A stretch of DNA of 37,358 nt from Pseudoalteromonas arabiensis (GCF_001550155.1 NZ_LRUF01000002.1:1-37358); one strand, 5' to 3'. Numbered from the stretch's first letter, positions 1-8,264 are shown. Notes: generated from the sequence alone by a model not told the origin. Made by a program: numbers and translations.

Positions 1-45
1 TTCCGAATTTTAGTTAATTGCTAAGGCGATTAACAAACAGAATAC

Positions 46-161
46 GCTTGGTGACAATAGCGTTTTGGACCCACCTGACCCCATGCCGAACTCAGTAGTG
101 AAACGAAACAGCGCCGATGATAGTGTGGCATTTGCCATGTGAAAGTAGGACATCGCCAGGC
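46..161 (+). rRNA. rrf: 5S ribosomal RNA
   Basis: This is the 5S rRNA of the large ribosomal subunit. The conserved core reads GGACCCACCTGACCCCATGC, followed by CCGAACTCAGTAGTGAAACG, as in gammaproteobacterial 5S genes. The ends pair to form helix I: 47-54 (CTTGGTGA) with 153-160 (TCGCCAGG). This sets the boundaries to within a few bases. The preceding 45 bases look like the 23S-5S spacer, so the gene is the last of an rRNA operon entering from the left. No 23S sequence is visible. Confidence 0.95.
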
Positions 162-173
162 TCCTAATTAGAG

Positions 174-203
174 AAACCCGATTCGAAAGAGTCGGGTTTT
201 TTG
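174..203 (+). terminator. rRNA operon terminator
   Basis: An 11-bp stem AAACCCGATTC / GAGTCGGGTTT (one G-T pair) closed by a GAAA tetraloop is followed by a T run. It lies 12 bases after the 5S gene and is a textbook intrinsic terminator for the rRNA operon. Confidence 0.93.
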
Positions 204-261
204 TTGCCTGTAGAAAAATAAAACACCCAACCAAGACCCTACTACTTCTATCCTTGTAGGC

Positions 262-338
262 ATAGTGTGGCATTCGCCATGTGAAAGTAGGACATCCTAC
301 TGCGTAGCGCACCATGGCTCCTAATTAGAGAAACCCGT
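262..338 (+). pseudogene. Partial 5S rRNA tail copy (second)
   Basis: Positions 262-296 repeat the 3' third of the 5S gene (ATAGTGTGGCATT, then GCCATGTGAAAGTAGGACAT) with one change. After a 19-base replacement, 316-338 repeats the 5S end and its downstream flank (GGCTCCTAATTAGAGAAACC). The 5' two thirds of a 5S are absent, so this is not functional. The replaced stretch makes a new perfect inverted repeat, GTAGGA-CA-TCCTAC (287-300), instead of helix I. Confidence 0.8.
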
Positions 339-360
339 TGCAGCAATGCAACGGGTTTTT
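331..360 (+). terminator. Second terminator after the 5S tail copy
   Basis: A perfect 12-bp stem AAACCCGTTGCA / TGCAACGGGTTT with a GCAA loop is followed by T5. The base of the stem matches the first rRNA terminator, but its upper part differs. It was therefore duplicated with the 5S tail and kept as a hairpin through paired changes. The rRNA operon thus has two terminators in series. Confidence 0.85.
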
Positions 361-366
361 CGTATG

Positions 367-390
367 TGGTCGCGATTTTACATCGCGCGC
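367..390. repeat. Small GC-rich inverted repeat
   Basis: CGCGAT-TTTAC-ATCGCG (371-387) is a short dyad in a locally GC-rich patch that also holds ACCCGCG (394-400) and CTACGCG (433-439). It resembles a REP-like extragenic element, but only one unit is visible here. The rest of 361-460 holds nothing else I can name. Confidence 0.3.
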
Positions 391-464
391 TACCCGCGAA
401 CAGACACCCCATGACGCGGAATAAACCCGCTGCTACGCGACAAGGCCGAGCCAACACAATGAGA

Positions 465-497
465 GTGTGGCATTTGCCATGTGCAAGCAGGACATCC
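465..497 (+). pseudogene. Partial 5S rRNA tail copy (third)
   Basis: GTGTGGCATTTGCCATGTG (465-483), then CAAGCAGGACATC (484-496), repeats the same 5S 3' segment as the second copy, with two substitutions (A to C and T to C) in the GTGAAAGTAGG part. It has no terminator hairpin and stops before the helix I strand. It is a short relic, not a gene. Confidence 0.7.
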
Positions 498-535
498 AAG
501 CCCAGAAAATGTCACGGCGTTTAAATTGAGTGCAA

Positions 536-1240
536 CTATCTTGCTATATCACACTGCTCTATTTCTTTCACATCTCCGCGACCATCGCTTAAGTAGCATT
601 GTTCTAACAACGAGCAATAGCAGATCTCGGTTTTGATATTCATGCGTTGCTTATTCACCTTGTCCCACTGAGTTGTATTGAAACCTGTTTTCTTAAAACC
701 AAAAAGATTAAGTTCAGCGCCTGAGGCTAATAATCGGTTATTACTAACGCCGGTGTATAACCAACCGAATGTTTCAAAGAAATTGATGTCAGTTGACTCT
801 TTTTGCAGTTCATTTAACTGTGCTTCATAAGCATAAATATCAAAGCAGCAGTCTTTTATTAATTTGAATACATTGCTATACGATTTTTCATCATGGAAGA
901 ATTTAACGTATTTAATAATGGCTGGGCCTGAGCCTGAATTTTTAATGTAAAAAGTGATTTCTTGCGAATTTTTTTCCTCATCAAAATTCCCTGTCATAAC
1001 TTCGAGCCATGGCCATGTTGCGGCTTTTACTTGCCGCTCTGCGGCGTTGGCTTGTAAGTAAGTGGCATAAAAGGAGGCTGCTGAAATTATAATAGCGCAC
1101 AATGCGAGAAAAAGGTTTAGCCGTTCGTTGGTTAACCAAGCTTCGGGCTTATTTATGTTGCTTGGTTGTGCACACAGGTTTGTGGATACTATATCTGAGT
1201 CATTATTTGATTTAATGATATCCTGCTTTTGATTGTCCAT
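536..1240 (-). CDS. Hypothetical single-pass membrane protein
   Basis: This 234-residue protein of unknown function has one clear membrane helix at about residues 39-62 (LFLALCAIIISAASFYATYL). A short polar, probably cytoplasmic, N-terminus of about 38 residues precedes it. A conserved-looking motif, AERQVKAATWPWLEV, follows the helix. The rest (about 85-234) is a soluble domain with several Cys residues near the end (ICYCSLLEQC). Proteins with a helix followed by a WPWLE-type motif recur as hypotheticals in proteobacteria. I do not know their role. The gene stands alone on the minus strand between the rRNA tail repeats and mltD, and no operon partner is evident. Confidence 0.75.
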   Translation of the reverse strand: MDNQKQDIIKSNNDSDIVSTNLCAQPSNINKPEAWLTNERLNLFLALCAIIISAASFYATYLQANAAERQVKAATWPWLEVMTGNFDEEKNSQEITFYIKNSGSGPAIIKYVKFFHDEKSYSNVFKLIKDCCFDIYAYEAQLNELQKESTDINFFETFGWLYTGVSNNRLLASGAELNLFGFKKTGFNTTQWDKVNKQRMNIKTEICYCSLLEQCYLSDGRGDVKEIEQCDIAR

Positions 1241-1294
1241 AGTCTTGTATTTGTTGTTTTTTATAGACTATAAAACATGCAGATTAAATTGCAT

Positions 1295-1327
1295 ACAAAA
1301 AGAAACAGGGAGTATTTCTCCCTGTTT
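1295..1327 (-). terminator. mltD terminator
   Basis: Read on the minus strand, the stem AAACAGGGAG / CTCCCTGTTT (10 perfect pairs, 5-base loop) is followed by CTTTTTG. It lies just after the mltD stop codon and would end that transcript. Confidence 0.88.
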
Positions 1328-1333
1328 GAGTTA

Positions 1334-2611
1334 TTAGCTGTTTGAAATAAATACGGTGAGCTTTTCACCCACTCTTAAGCTATCTCTTGAAAGGTTATTC
1401 CATTGTTTAAGCTTAGTGATACTGACCTTGTATTGTTTAGCTATTTTCCAAAGACTGTCGCCAGGTTTCACCTTATACTCGATTTGTTGATCAGCTAATT
1501 GCGGTAATATAAGCTTTTGGCCTATACGAATCGTATTTGTTTTTAAGTTATTAAAAGCTTTGAGCTGGCTAACGGTTACTTTATAGTTCTTTGCGATCAC
1601 ACTTAAGCTATCACCGCGTTTAACTGTGTAATGTTGCCACTGGCTATAATCATTGCTCTTTTGATTAGTTAATAGACTTTGATAATGTGCTTGCTGCTCT
1701 TTTGGGACCACAATATGCGGCGCATCAATTACAGCAGGGTAACGGATAACACCATGGTTTAGCTCTTCAAGCTCTTGCCATTTCGCTTTATCTGCCAAGA
1801 TCACGGCACCAGTCACAGGTAAGGTTGCAATAGCCTGCTCATTCTTAATCGCAGGGAATATCATTTTTTGATGCTTTAATAATTGTGCTGCGGCCAGTAG
1901 CTTAGGCACGTAGTGTTTAGTTTGCGATGGCAGCTTTAAACTAAAGAAGTCCGTCGACTTACCTTGTTTTTTATTACGAGCAATAGCTTGTAGCACCCGT
2001 CCTTCACCAATATTGTACGCAGCAATAGCGTGATACCAATCGCCATCAAAGCGTTTATAAAGGTATTCCATAAAATCGAGGGCTGCACGTGTGCTGTCAA
2101 TTACATCTTGGCGACCATCATACCAAGGGGTAATTTTTACTTTGAAATATTTAGCAAGAGAGGGTGTTAATTGCCACAAACCTGAAGCATGTTTATGTGA
2201 ATAGGCACTGGCATCAAAATCACTCTCTATAAGTGGCATCAGGGCGAGTTCTATTGGTAAGTCACGGTTTTCTACTTCTGTGACGATATGATACAAATAC
2301 GGCGCTGCACGGCGGCTTATTTCTTCCATGTAGTTTGGGTGAGTAAGGTACCAAGCGATGCGTTTTTGCACATCAGGGTGGCTTGAATCGCTAAATTGCA
2401 GTTGAATGCGAATACGCTGCCATACGTCATCAAGTTCACTTGGTTTTAGCGGTGTCACCGCGTCGGCTTGTGCTGTTTTAGCTTCAGCAACCACAGTACC
2501 TGGGTTGGCTTTGATGGCGGGCTTCTTTTCGGGAAGAGACTCAGGGGCAGTCTGACAGCCTGTTAAAATAATAGAAACAACAACAAGGCCTAAAAATCGA
2601 TTGAAAAACAC
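1334..2611 (-). CDS. mltD: Membrane-bound lytic murein transglycosylase D
   Basis: This is an outer-membrane lipoprotein that cleaves the MurNAc-GlcNAc bond of peptidoglycan to form 1,6-anhydro ends. The signal sequence ends in a lipobox, LTGC, with Cys19 as the lipidation site. The SLT (goose-lysozyme-like) domain spans about 105-250 and has the catalytic Glu in PLIESDFDASAYS (Glu129), then SGLWQLTPS and AAYNIGEGRV. Two LysM repeats follow, at about 328-371 and 378-421, each with a G-D-S-L core. At 425 residues with two LysM repeats it fits the normal MltD architecture. It is a single gene with its own terminator. The start is fixed by the lipoprotein signal. Confidence 0.95.
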   Translation of the reverse strand: MFFNRFLGLVVVSIILTGCQTAPESLPEKKPAIKANPGTVVAEAKTAQADAVTPLKPSELDDVWQRIRIQLQFSDSSHPDVQKRIAWYLTHPNYMEEISRRAAPYLYHIVTEVENRDLPIELALMPLIESDFDASAYSHKHASGLWQLTPSLAKYFKVKITPWYDGRQDVIDSTRAALDFMEYLYKRFDGDWYHAIAAYNIGEGRVLQAIARNKKQGKSTDFFSLKLPSQTKHYVPKLLAAAQLLKHQKMIFPAIKNEQAIATLPVTGAVILADKAKWQELEELNHGVIRYPAVIDAPHIVVPKEQQAHYQSLLTNQKSNDYSQWQHYTVKRGDSLSVIAKNYKVTVSQLKAFNNLKTNTIRIGQKLILPQLADQQIEYKVKPGDSLWKIAKQYKVSITKLKQWNNLSRDSLRVGEKLTVFISNS

Positions 2612-2729
2612 GTATTAAAATACTCCGTTAACTTAGGTGCGGGTAAACTAAAGCGCCTAAGCTTAACATAGGGTGAGCTAAAAATGACCATTAGATTAAC
2701 AACTCCCTAACTCACTCACCCAATTGAAA

Positions 2730-3269
2730 TTAAAACGAAATACTAACTTGTAACCCTGCGTAGCCATGGTTTTGTGCTTCCCAATAGCGGCTGTCTATTT
2801 CTCGGGCTCTGGCATAGATCTCTATTCTGAATGGCTTTGAGTCAACGCCCATGCCCACACCAACATAGCCATCAATATTATTGTGGTCATCATCAAAGTG
2901 GTCGCTGTAATCATGGTCATCTCGGTCGTCGTAAACAGCAAGCTCAATTAAATCTAAGCCCACTTCGCCATAGGCAAAAAAGTCACTGAAATAGCCAAAT
3001 TTTATGCCTGTGTCTAAGGTTAGAAATGTTTCCCGATCACCTTTTTTAGTGAACACTTCAGCTGAGCCTAGTGCCGTTGTAAATGCTGCGCCGAAATTGC
3101 TGCGGTTAACTTTAGTCATAAATTCGATGCCTGCCGAGGTGATTGAATCAGTACTATTATGCTCTGATTTAACAAACAAATTCATATCTGGGCTGTCATA
3201 AATGCCAGCAAAGCTTGTAGCAGGAATGAAGGTTAATGAAGAAAAGAGTGCTAAGGCGAGATACTTCAT
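2730..3269 (-). CDS. Outer-membrane beta-barrel-like protein
   Basis: This 179-residue secreted protein has a Sec signal peptide (MKYLALALFSSLTFIPATSF, cut after about residue 22). The mature part alternates hydrophobic and polar residues in short strands and ends in Phe (LQVSISF), as outer-membrane barrels do. An acidic and His-rich loop (DDRDDHDYSDHF, about 113-130) stands out and looks able to bind metal. It may be a small porin-like or structural barrel of 8 strands. I cannot assign a family or substrate. The gene is monocistronic on the minus strand, with 85 bases to the histidine kinase on one side and 118 to mltD on the other. Confidence 0.7.
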   Translation of the reverse strand: MKYLALALFSSLTFIPATSFAGIYDSPDMNLFVKSEHNSTDSITSAGIEFMTKVNRSNFGAAFTTALGSAEVFTKKGDRETFLTLDTGIKFGYFSDFFAYGEVGLDLIELAVYDDRDDHDYSDHFDDDHNNIDGYVGVGMGVDSKPFRIEIYARAREIDSRYWEAQNHGYAGLQVSISF

Positions 3270-3354
3270 ATTGGTTAATCCATTAAACGTTAATGGGTAG
3301 ATGATACCAAACAGTGCCTTAGCAAACTGTAAGCAAGTGTTCTAACGATGTAAG

Positions 3355-4659
3355 TTAACCGAACACACAGCGAAAGCAGGCTCCTTGTTGGCGTTTGATA
3401 TATACCAAATCGCCGCCATGATTAAGCATGATCTGGCGTGATAAGCTTAAGCCTATTCCTGAGCCTTGTTGCTTGGTAGTAAAAAATGGCACAAAAATCA
3501 TCTCGATCACATGATCGCTGATACCTGTACCATTGTCGCTGACCTCTAAATACAGTTGCTGATTAGTATTTTGTGCAATGCTTACCTCAATGCACTTTGC
3601 TGACTCTGGATTATTTAACTGCTTTAGTACATCAAGGGCATTTTTCAGCAGGTTTATCATCACTTGCTCAACTTGGCCTCTATCTATCATTACTAACTGT
3701 TGGCTTTGCACCGATAAACTCAAAGTAATATTAAGTTGTTTAGCCTGTTGTGAGTGAAGTGCTACAACTTGTTTGGCAAGATCTGCCAAAATATGTGGCT
3801 GTAAGTGTGGGGCAGGTAAGCTACTAACCTTTTTAAATTGCGCTATAAACTCCCCTAAATGCTCGGTTCGTGATGCCAGTGTTGTTAAGGCAAGTTGCAG
3901 GTCTTGTTTATCTTCCTGATCATCAAAACAAAGCTCATTTGGCAGCAGCGCCGTACAAGTTTGTGCTAATGAAGAGAGTGGTGTAATCGAATTAGCAATT
4001 TCATGGGTTAGTACTTTGGTGAGGCGTTTATATGCTTGTTGTTCTTTTAATTGCAGCTGATCATGAATAGATTGCAAACTGATCACTTTACGAACTTTAC
4101 CTTGGATTTCGGCAATACTGATCTGCACAGATAGCGTATCGTGCTGCTCACCATTTTGCCATGGCACGGTATTACGGCTACTTTGTTTAGCGCCTTGGAC
4201 TAGGTTTGCTATTACACCTAAATCATCGATGTGCTTTACAGATTGCCCAAGTAAACGACTGACCGCTGGATTGCTTTCAATAATATTGCCTTGATCATCA
4301 CATACTAATACCGCTAAATCGATATGAATTAATAACGCTTGTAAGAACTGGGCTTGTTGCTCTGCATTAAAACGCGCAGCCTGAATTTGTTGTTTAACCT
4401 GCTCAAATTGCTGCTGCATAGGATGTTTATCGCCAAAGCCTAATGTGCTGTCTCCATTTGCTAAAGCGCGAATCACCCTATCTGCACGCCTTGTTTGGCG
4501 TTTAAATAAATTAAAAATTTGTGCAGCACATGTCACATTTAAAATAACTAAAAGTACCGAAATTGCTGAAAATCCGCTTTGGTCTATTTGCCAAAACAAA
4601 GCAATTGATAAACCTATTAATGCAGCTAATAGGCTGGCTAAGCTAATGAAATTTCCCAT
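3355..4659 (-). CDS. NtrB-type sensor histidine kinase
   Basis: This 434-residue inner-membrane kinase is probably the partner of the regulator encoded immediately upstream. Two N-terminal membrane helices (about 5-22 and 31-50) have almost no periplasmic loop between them. This suggests sensing in or near the membrane. A PAS-like domain follows at about 95-190 (LAVLVCDDQGNIIESNPAVS). The phosphoacceptor is His219 in LTHEIANSITPLSS. The ATPase domain has the N box (MINLLKNALDVL), the G1 box (DNGTGIS), an F box (FVPFFTTK) and the G2 box (GSGIGLSLS). The gene starts 3 bases after the regulator stop, so the two are co-transcribed. The likely target is the divergent efflux operon. The signal is unknown, but envelope or peptide stress is plausible. 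Confidence 0.92.
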   Translation of the reverse strand: MGNFISLASLLAALIGLSIALFWQIDQSGFSAISVLLVILNVTCAAQIFNLFKRQTRRADRVIRALANGDSTLGFGDKHPMQQQFEQVKQQIQAARFNAEQQAQFLQALLIHIDLAVLVCDDQGNIIESNPAVSRLLGQSVKHIDDLGVIANLVQGAKQSSRNTVPWQNGEQHDTLSVQISIAEIQGKVRKVISLQSIHDQLQLKEQQAYKRLTKVLTHEIANSITPLSSLAQTCTALLPNELCFDDQEDKQDLQLALTTLASRTEHLGEFIAQFKKVSSLPAPHLQPHILADLAKQVVALHSQQAKQLNITLSLSVQSQQLVMIDRGQVEQVMINLLKNALDVLKQLNNPESAKCIEVSIAQNTNQQLYLEVSDNGTGISDHVIEMIFVPFFTTKQQGSGIGLSLSRQIMLNHGGDLVYIKRQQGACFRCVFG

Positions 4660-4662
4660 CGA

Positions 4663-6066
4663 TTAAAGTCCGTATTTTTCTAAACGTCGATACATGGCTC
4701 CGCGTGTTAGACCGAGTGCTTTAGCTGCGTGACTCACGTTCCCTTGAAAATGCTTTAAAGCTGCACGAACGGTTCTCTGTTCGATGATTTCAAGATCAAA
4801 AGTGTCATAGTCAGCGGCGTTTGTAGAAAGCTCATTTGTGCTAACAGCGGTACTTGGTGAGCTTATCACTGAGCTTATATCGAGCTCTGAACCTTCAGAG
4901 AGGATGACTGCTCGCTCAATTGCATGGGCAAGTTCACGGACATTGCCTGGCCAATGATACTGACTTAAACGTGTCATATCAGATGCTGCAATCGAGAGCT
5001 CACGTTTGTATTTATGTGCAAAGTGCTGCAAGTAGTAGTTACACAGTAATGGAATGTCTTCACTGCGCTCACGCAGAGCTGGCAAACGGATCTCTACGGT
5101 ATTAACACGGTACAGTAAGTCTTGCCTAAATTTACCTTCAGTCACTGCTTGTTCGAGGTTTTCATTGGTTGCACAGATCAAACGAATATCAATATCGATG
5201 ACTTTTGAGCCACCAACCGGTGTTACTTGCCTGTTTTGTAGTGCCGCAAGTAGTTTAACTTGTTGGTTAAGCGGTAAATTACCTAGCTCGTCTAAAAATA
5301 AACTACCACCATGGGCCAGCTCAAATCGGCCAATGCGATCTTCTTTCGCGCCAGTAAACGCCCCTTTTTTATGGCCAAATAGTTCGCTTTCAAACAGGCT
5401 TTCGGCTAGTGAGCCCATGTCTAGGCTTATGAAGGGTTGGCTTTGGCGCTGGCTTGCATTGTGGATTGCATGTGCGGTGAGTTCTTTACCTGTGCCACTT
5501 TCGCCACTAATCAATATGTTGGCATCTGTGTTGGCTGCTTTGTCGATAACCGAAAAAACCTGCTGCATGGCATCACTTTGGCCTAAAAACTCAAATGGTT
5601 GATTGCCGATTGACTGCTGCAAGGCCTGCTTTTGTTTTGTGAGCTTACCAACTTGCTGTTTGTCTTTAGCGTGTGAAAATGCCGCCGCTACAGCACCGAG
5701 TAATTGCTCATTCTGCCAAGGCTTGGCAATAAAGTCGGAGGCACCAGCCTTAATTGCTTCGACAGCTAGCTGAATATCGCTGTAGGCCGTCATTAGTAAC
5801 ACTGCAATATTAGTATCTTGGCTCATTATTTTTTTAAGCCAGTAGAATCCTTCTTTGCCACTAATTGAATCTTGCGTGAAGTTCATATCAAGTAATACAA
5901 CATCAATAGCCTGATCAGCCTCATGCTGTGCGCTAATGATAGCTTCTATATCAAAGGGGTTATCTGTGGTTTTTACAACCTGATAATGTTGTTTTAGAAG
6001 TAATCGTGCGGCGATAAGTACGTCAGGGTTATCATCGACGATAAGAATTGATCCTGCTTGTTTCAT
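4663..6066 (-). CDS. Sigma-54-dependent NtrC-family response regulator
   Basis: This 467-residue activator of RNA polymerase containing sigma-54 has the full three-domain layout. The receiver domain has phosphoacceptor Asp60 (VVLLDMN), the acidic pair Asp11-Asp12 and the Lys of FIAKPW. The AAA+ domain has Walker A GESGTGKE (from residue 188), the sigma-54 contact loop GAFTGA (235-240) and Walker B SLFLDELG. A Fis-type helix-turn-helix lies at the C-terminus (NVSHAAKALGLTRGAMYRRL). All catalytic elements are intact. The gene leads the operon with the kinase. It is divergent from the efflux operon at 6297, whose upstream region carries a sigma-54 promoter and dyad sites suited to this protein. 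Confidence 0.95.
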   Translation of the reverse strand: MKQAGSILIVDDNPDVLIAARLLLKQHYQVVKTTDNPFDIEAIISAQHEADQAIDVVLLDMNFTQDSISGKEGFYWLKKIMSQDTNIAVLLMTAYSDIQLAVEAIKAGASDFIAKPWQNEQLLGAVAAAFSHAKDKQQVGKLTKQKQALQQSIGNQPFEFLGQSDAMQQVFSVIDKAANTDANILISGESGTGKELTAHAIHNASQRQSQPFISLDMGSLAESLFESELFGHKKGAFTGAKEDRIGRFELAHGGSLFLDELGNLPLNQQVKLLAALQNRQVTPVGGSKVIDIDIRLICATNENLEQAVTEGKFRQDLLYRVNTVEIRLPALRERSEDIPLLCNYYLQHFAHKYKRELSIAASDMTRLSQYHWPGNVRELAHAIERAVILSEGSELDISSVISSPSTAVSTNELSTNAADYDTFDLEIIEQRTVRAALKHFQGNVSHAAKALGLTRGAMYRRLEKYGL

Positions 6067-6091
6067 AGCTGTTTATTATTATTCCTTTTTA

Positions 6092-6176
6092 AGAACACTA
6101 AGATTAATTGAAAAGAAGAACAGTGTCCATTTATGGACGATATATGATTTTTAAAGTGTTCTATAAGTGGACACTT
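6092..6176. promoter_or_regulatory. Candidate upstream activator sites for the NtrC-type regulator
   Basis: Two dyads share the half-site AGTGTYC: one at 6122-6138 (GTGTCC-ATTTAT-GGAC) and one at 6155-6175 (AGTGTTC, 7-base spacer, GGACACT). An extra inverted half-site, AGAACACT, lies at 6092-6099. The dyad centres are about 33 bp apart, close to three helical turns, and about 80-120 bp upstream of the -12 element. This is the usual enhancer position for an NtrC-like hexamer. That the divergent regulator binds here is inference. Confidence 0.65.
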
Positions 6177-6236
6177 GATTATATATACCCCCATTAATTT
6201 TTATCTAAGTTGCTGTAAATTAATAAAAATAAAAGT

Positions 6237-6252
6237 TGGCACAAGAGTTGTT
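6237..6252 (+). promoter_or_regulatory. Sigma-54 promoter of the efflux operon
   Basis: TGGCACA-AGAG-TTGTT matches the sigma-54 -24/-12 consensus TGGCACG-N4-TTGCW, with the GG and G(T/C) dinucleotides exactly 12 bases apart. The only notable deviation is T for C in the -12 element. Transcription would start near 6262, about 35 bases before the adaptor start codon. Confidence 0.8.
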
Positions 6253-6296
6253 ATATCTATAGATAATTAGCACCTAGATAACTTAAAGGCGTCAAC

Positions 6297-7550
6297 ATGG
6301 ATAAGAAAATTACACGCTCAAATAACAAAGCACTTTTCAAGAAATCATTCATTGCAGCGGGATGTTTAGCTGTTGCGGCTGCAGCTTATGGTTTCACGCA
6401 AACTGAGCAAACAGGTCGTAGTCAGCAAGTAACCGCGACAAGCTTAACGATTAGCACAGTACAACAAGGTGAATTTGTTGATGCTTTAAGTCTTCGTGGT
6501 CAGGTTATGCCTCGTACTACTATTTACCTCGACACCATTGCCGGAGGCCAAGTTGAAGAGCGACTTGTTGAGCAAGGTGAGTTTGTTAAAAAAGGCCAAC
6601 CCCTTGTGCGTTTAAGTAATACCAATTTGCAGCTTGATGTAATGAGCCGTGAAGCACAGGTGACTGAGCAGCTTAACTTTTTACGTAACACGCAAATGAA
6701 TATGGAAACCAGCCGTTTAAACTTACGCCGTGATTTGCTTGAAATCGATCTTAAAATCACACATTTATCGCGTCGCTTAAAACAGACTCAGCCGCTAGTG
6801 AAAACCGGTGTGTTAGCACAAGAGCAATTATCTGAAATTAAAGAAGACTTAGCGTATTACAAAGCGCGTAAAGAGCTAACCCTTGAGCGTCAAAAGCAAG
6901 AAAACAGCATTCGTGAAGTTCAGGTAGCTCAGTTAAAAGACAGTGCCGACATGCTAGAGAAAAACTTACAGTTTGCGCGTAAGAACCTTGAAAACTTACT
7001 CGTAACAGCACCTGCCGATGGTTATTTAAGTGAGCTTGACGTTGAAATTGGTGAATCAAAAGGTCGTGGTGCTCGCCTAGGGCAGATTGATATTCCTAAT
7101 GAATACAAGCTAGTTGTGCGATTAGATGAGTTTTATCTAAGCCAAGTTCAAACAGGTATGCCAGTGCTTATTGAACATGAGCAAGGCGAAATTGCGGCAA
7201 CAGTTAGCAAAATTGATAGCCGTGTTCAGCAATCACAGTTTCAGGTTGAGGTCGAATTACCTAATGACACGAGCAACATAAAACGCGGGCAAAGTATTGA
7301 TGTGCAGCTGATGCTAGGTGATAGCAAAGGCACTGCTTTGTTACTTGAACGCGGCGCATTTTTTAACAGCTCGGGTGGTAATTGGGTTTATGTCATGGAA
7401 AAAGATGGCAATCGTGCAGTACGAAAAGACATTCGTCTTGGCAAAAAGAATCAAAACTATTACGAAGTGTTAAGTGGCCTAAGCGCCGGAGATCGCGTGA
7501 TCACCTCTAGCTACAGCAACTTTGATAAAGCACAACAACTACAATTTTAA
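6297..7550 (+). CDS. Periplasmic adaptor (HlyD/MacA-like) of ABC efflux system
   Basis: This 417-residue membrane fusion protein links an inner-membrane ABC transporter to the outer membrane. It has an N-terminal membrane anchor (about 15-33, FIAAGCLAVAAAAYGF). A split lipoyl-like domain begins near VEERLVEQGEFVKKGQPLVR. A long charged coiled-coil hairpin spans about 105-225, and the return lipoyl strand is LLVTAPADGYLSELDVEIGE. Beta-barrel and membrane-proximal domains follow, with the C-terminal GLSAGDRVITSSY typical of MacA-like adaptors. It is the first gene of a three-gene operon under the sigma-54 promoter, and 11 bases separate it from the ATPase gene. The substrate is unknown. Confidence 0.9.
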   Translation: MDKKITRSNNKALFKKSFIAAGCLAVAAAAYGFTQTEQTGRSQQVTATSLTISTVQQGEFVDALSLRGQVMPRTTIYLDTIAGGQVEERLVEQGEFVKKGQPLVRLSNTNLQLDVMSREAQVTEQLNFLRNTQMNMETSRLNLRRDLLEIDLKITHLSRRLKQTQPLVKTGVLAQEQLSEIKEDLAYYKARKELTLERQKQENSIREVQVAQLKDSADMLEKNLQFARKNLENLLVTAPADGYLSELDVEIGESKGRGARLGQIDIPNEYKLVVRLDEFYLSQVQTGMPVLIEHEQGEIAATVSKIDSRVQQSQFQVEVELPNDTSNIKRGQSIDVQLMLGDSKGTALLLERGAFFNSSGGNWVYVMEKDGNRAVRKDIRLGKKNQNYYEVLSGLSAGDRVITSSYSNFDKAQQLQF

Positions 7551-7561
7551 GGATAATAACA

Positions 7562-8263
7562 ATGATTAAATTAACTAACTTATCACGCGTATTTCGTACT
7601 CAAGATGTTGAAACAACAGCGCTTAATAACATTAACTTACATGTAAACGAAGGCGAGTTTCTTGCCATTATGGGGCCATCTGGCTGTGGTAAATCAACAT
7701 TACTCTCTATTTTAGGTATGTTGGATTCGCCATCAGCAGGCAGTTTTGAGTTTTTAGGTGAAGACATCGCAGGGTTTGGTGAAAAGCAATTAGCAACACT
7801 TAGAAAATCGTCGATTGGTTTTGTTTTCCAAAGCTTTAACTTAATTGATGAATTAACAGTATTTGAAAACGTTGAGCTGCCATTACAGTATCAAAATATC
7901 TCAAAGAGTGAACGTAAACAGCGAGTAGACGCAATCTTAAAACGTGTTGCAATCGACCATAGAGCAGATCACTTACCGCAACAGTTATCGGGTGGTCAGC
8001 AGCAACGTGTAGCAGTAGCCAGAGCACTTGTGATCAACCCAAAACTTATTTTAGCGGATGAGCCTACGGGTAACCTTGATTCAAAAAATGGTGATGAAGT
8101 CATGGCGATGCTGCGTGAGCTAAATCGCGAAGGTACCACGGTAATTGTGGTTACCCACTCAGAAAAAGAAGGCAATTATGCTGACCGTTTAGTGCGTTTG
8201 CTTGATGGCCAAGTAATGGTTGATAAAGCCAACCGTGCTCAACAAACAGCTGAGGTGGCATAA
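7562..8263 (+). CDS. MacB/LolD-type ABC transporter ATPase
   Basis: This 233-residue cytoplasmic ATPase powers the adjacent permease. It has Walker A GPSGCGKST (about 39-47), a Q loop in FVFQSFNLIDELT, the signature LSGGQQQR, Walker B LILADEPTGNLDS and the switch His in VVTHSEKE. The sequence around the Q loop and the D-loop motif EPTGNLDS are typical of the LolD/MacB/FtsE branch, which drives mechanotransmission rather than classic substrate translocation. It has a strong ribosome site (AAGGATAAT) and is followed after one base by the permease. It is similar to the ATPase at 19583-20311, its paralogue in this window. Confidence 0.95.
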   Translation: MIKLTNLSRVFRTQDVETTALNNINLHVNEGEFLAIMGPSGCGKSTLLSILGMLDSPSAGSFEFLGEDIAGFGEKQLATLRKSSIGFVFQSFNLIDELTVFENVELPLQYQNISKSERKQRVDAILKRVAIDHRADHLPQQLSGGQQQRVAVARALVINPKLILADEPTGNLDSKNGDEVMAMLRELNREGTTVIVVTHSEKEGNYADRLVRLLDGQVMVDKANRAQQTAEVA

Positions 8264-8264
8264 C

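Noticed and set aside
10..499. Two minus-strand reading frames (10-315 and 248-499) covering the 5S region
   Set aside because: They run antisense through the 5S gene and its decayed copies. The similar peptides they share (YFHMANATL) are just the repeated rRNA sequence translated.
5054..5602. A 182-codon plus-strand frame opposite the NtrC-type regulator
   Set aside because: It lies wholly within the AAA+ coding region of the intact regulator, has no domain signal, and reflects codon bias on the opposite strand.
8220..8264. Upstream ATG for the first FtsX-type permease
   Set aside because: It overlaps the ATPase gene by 44 bases. The ATG at 8265 has a GAGGTGG site and matches the family N-terminus.
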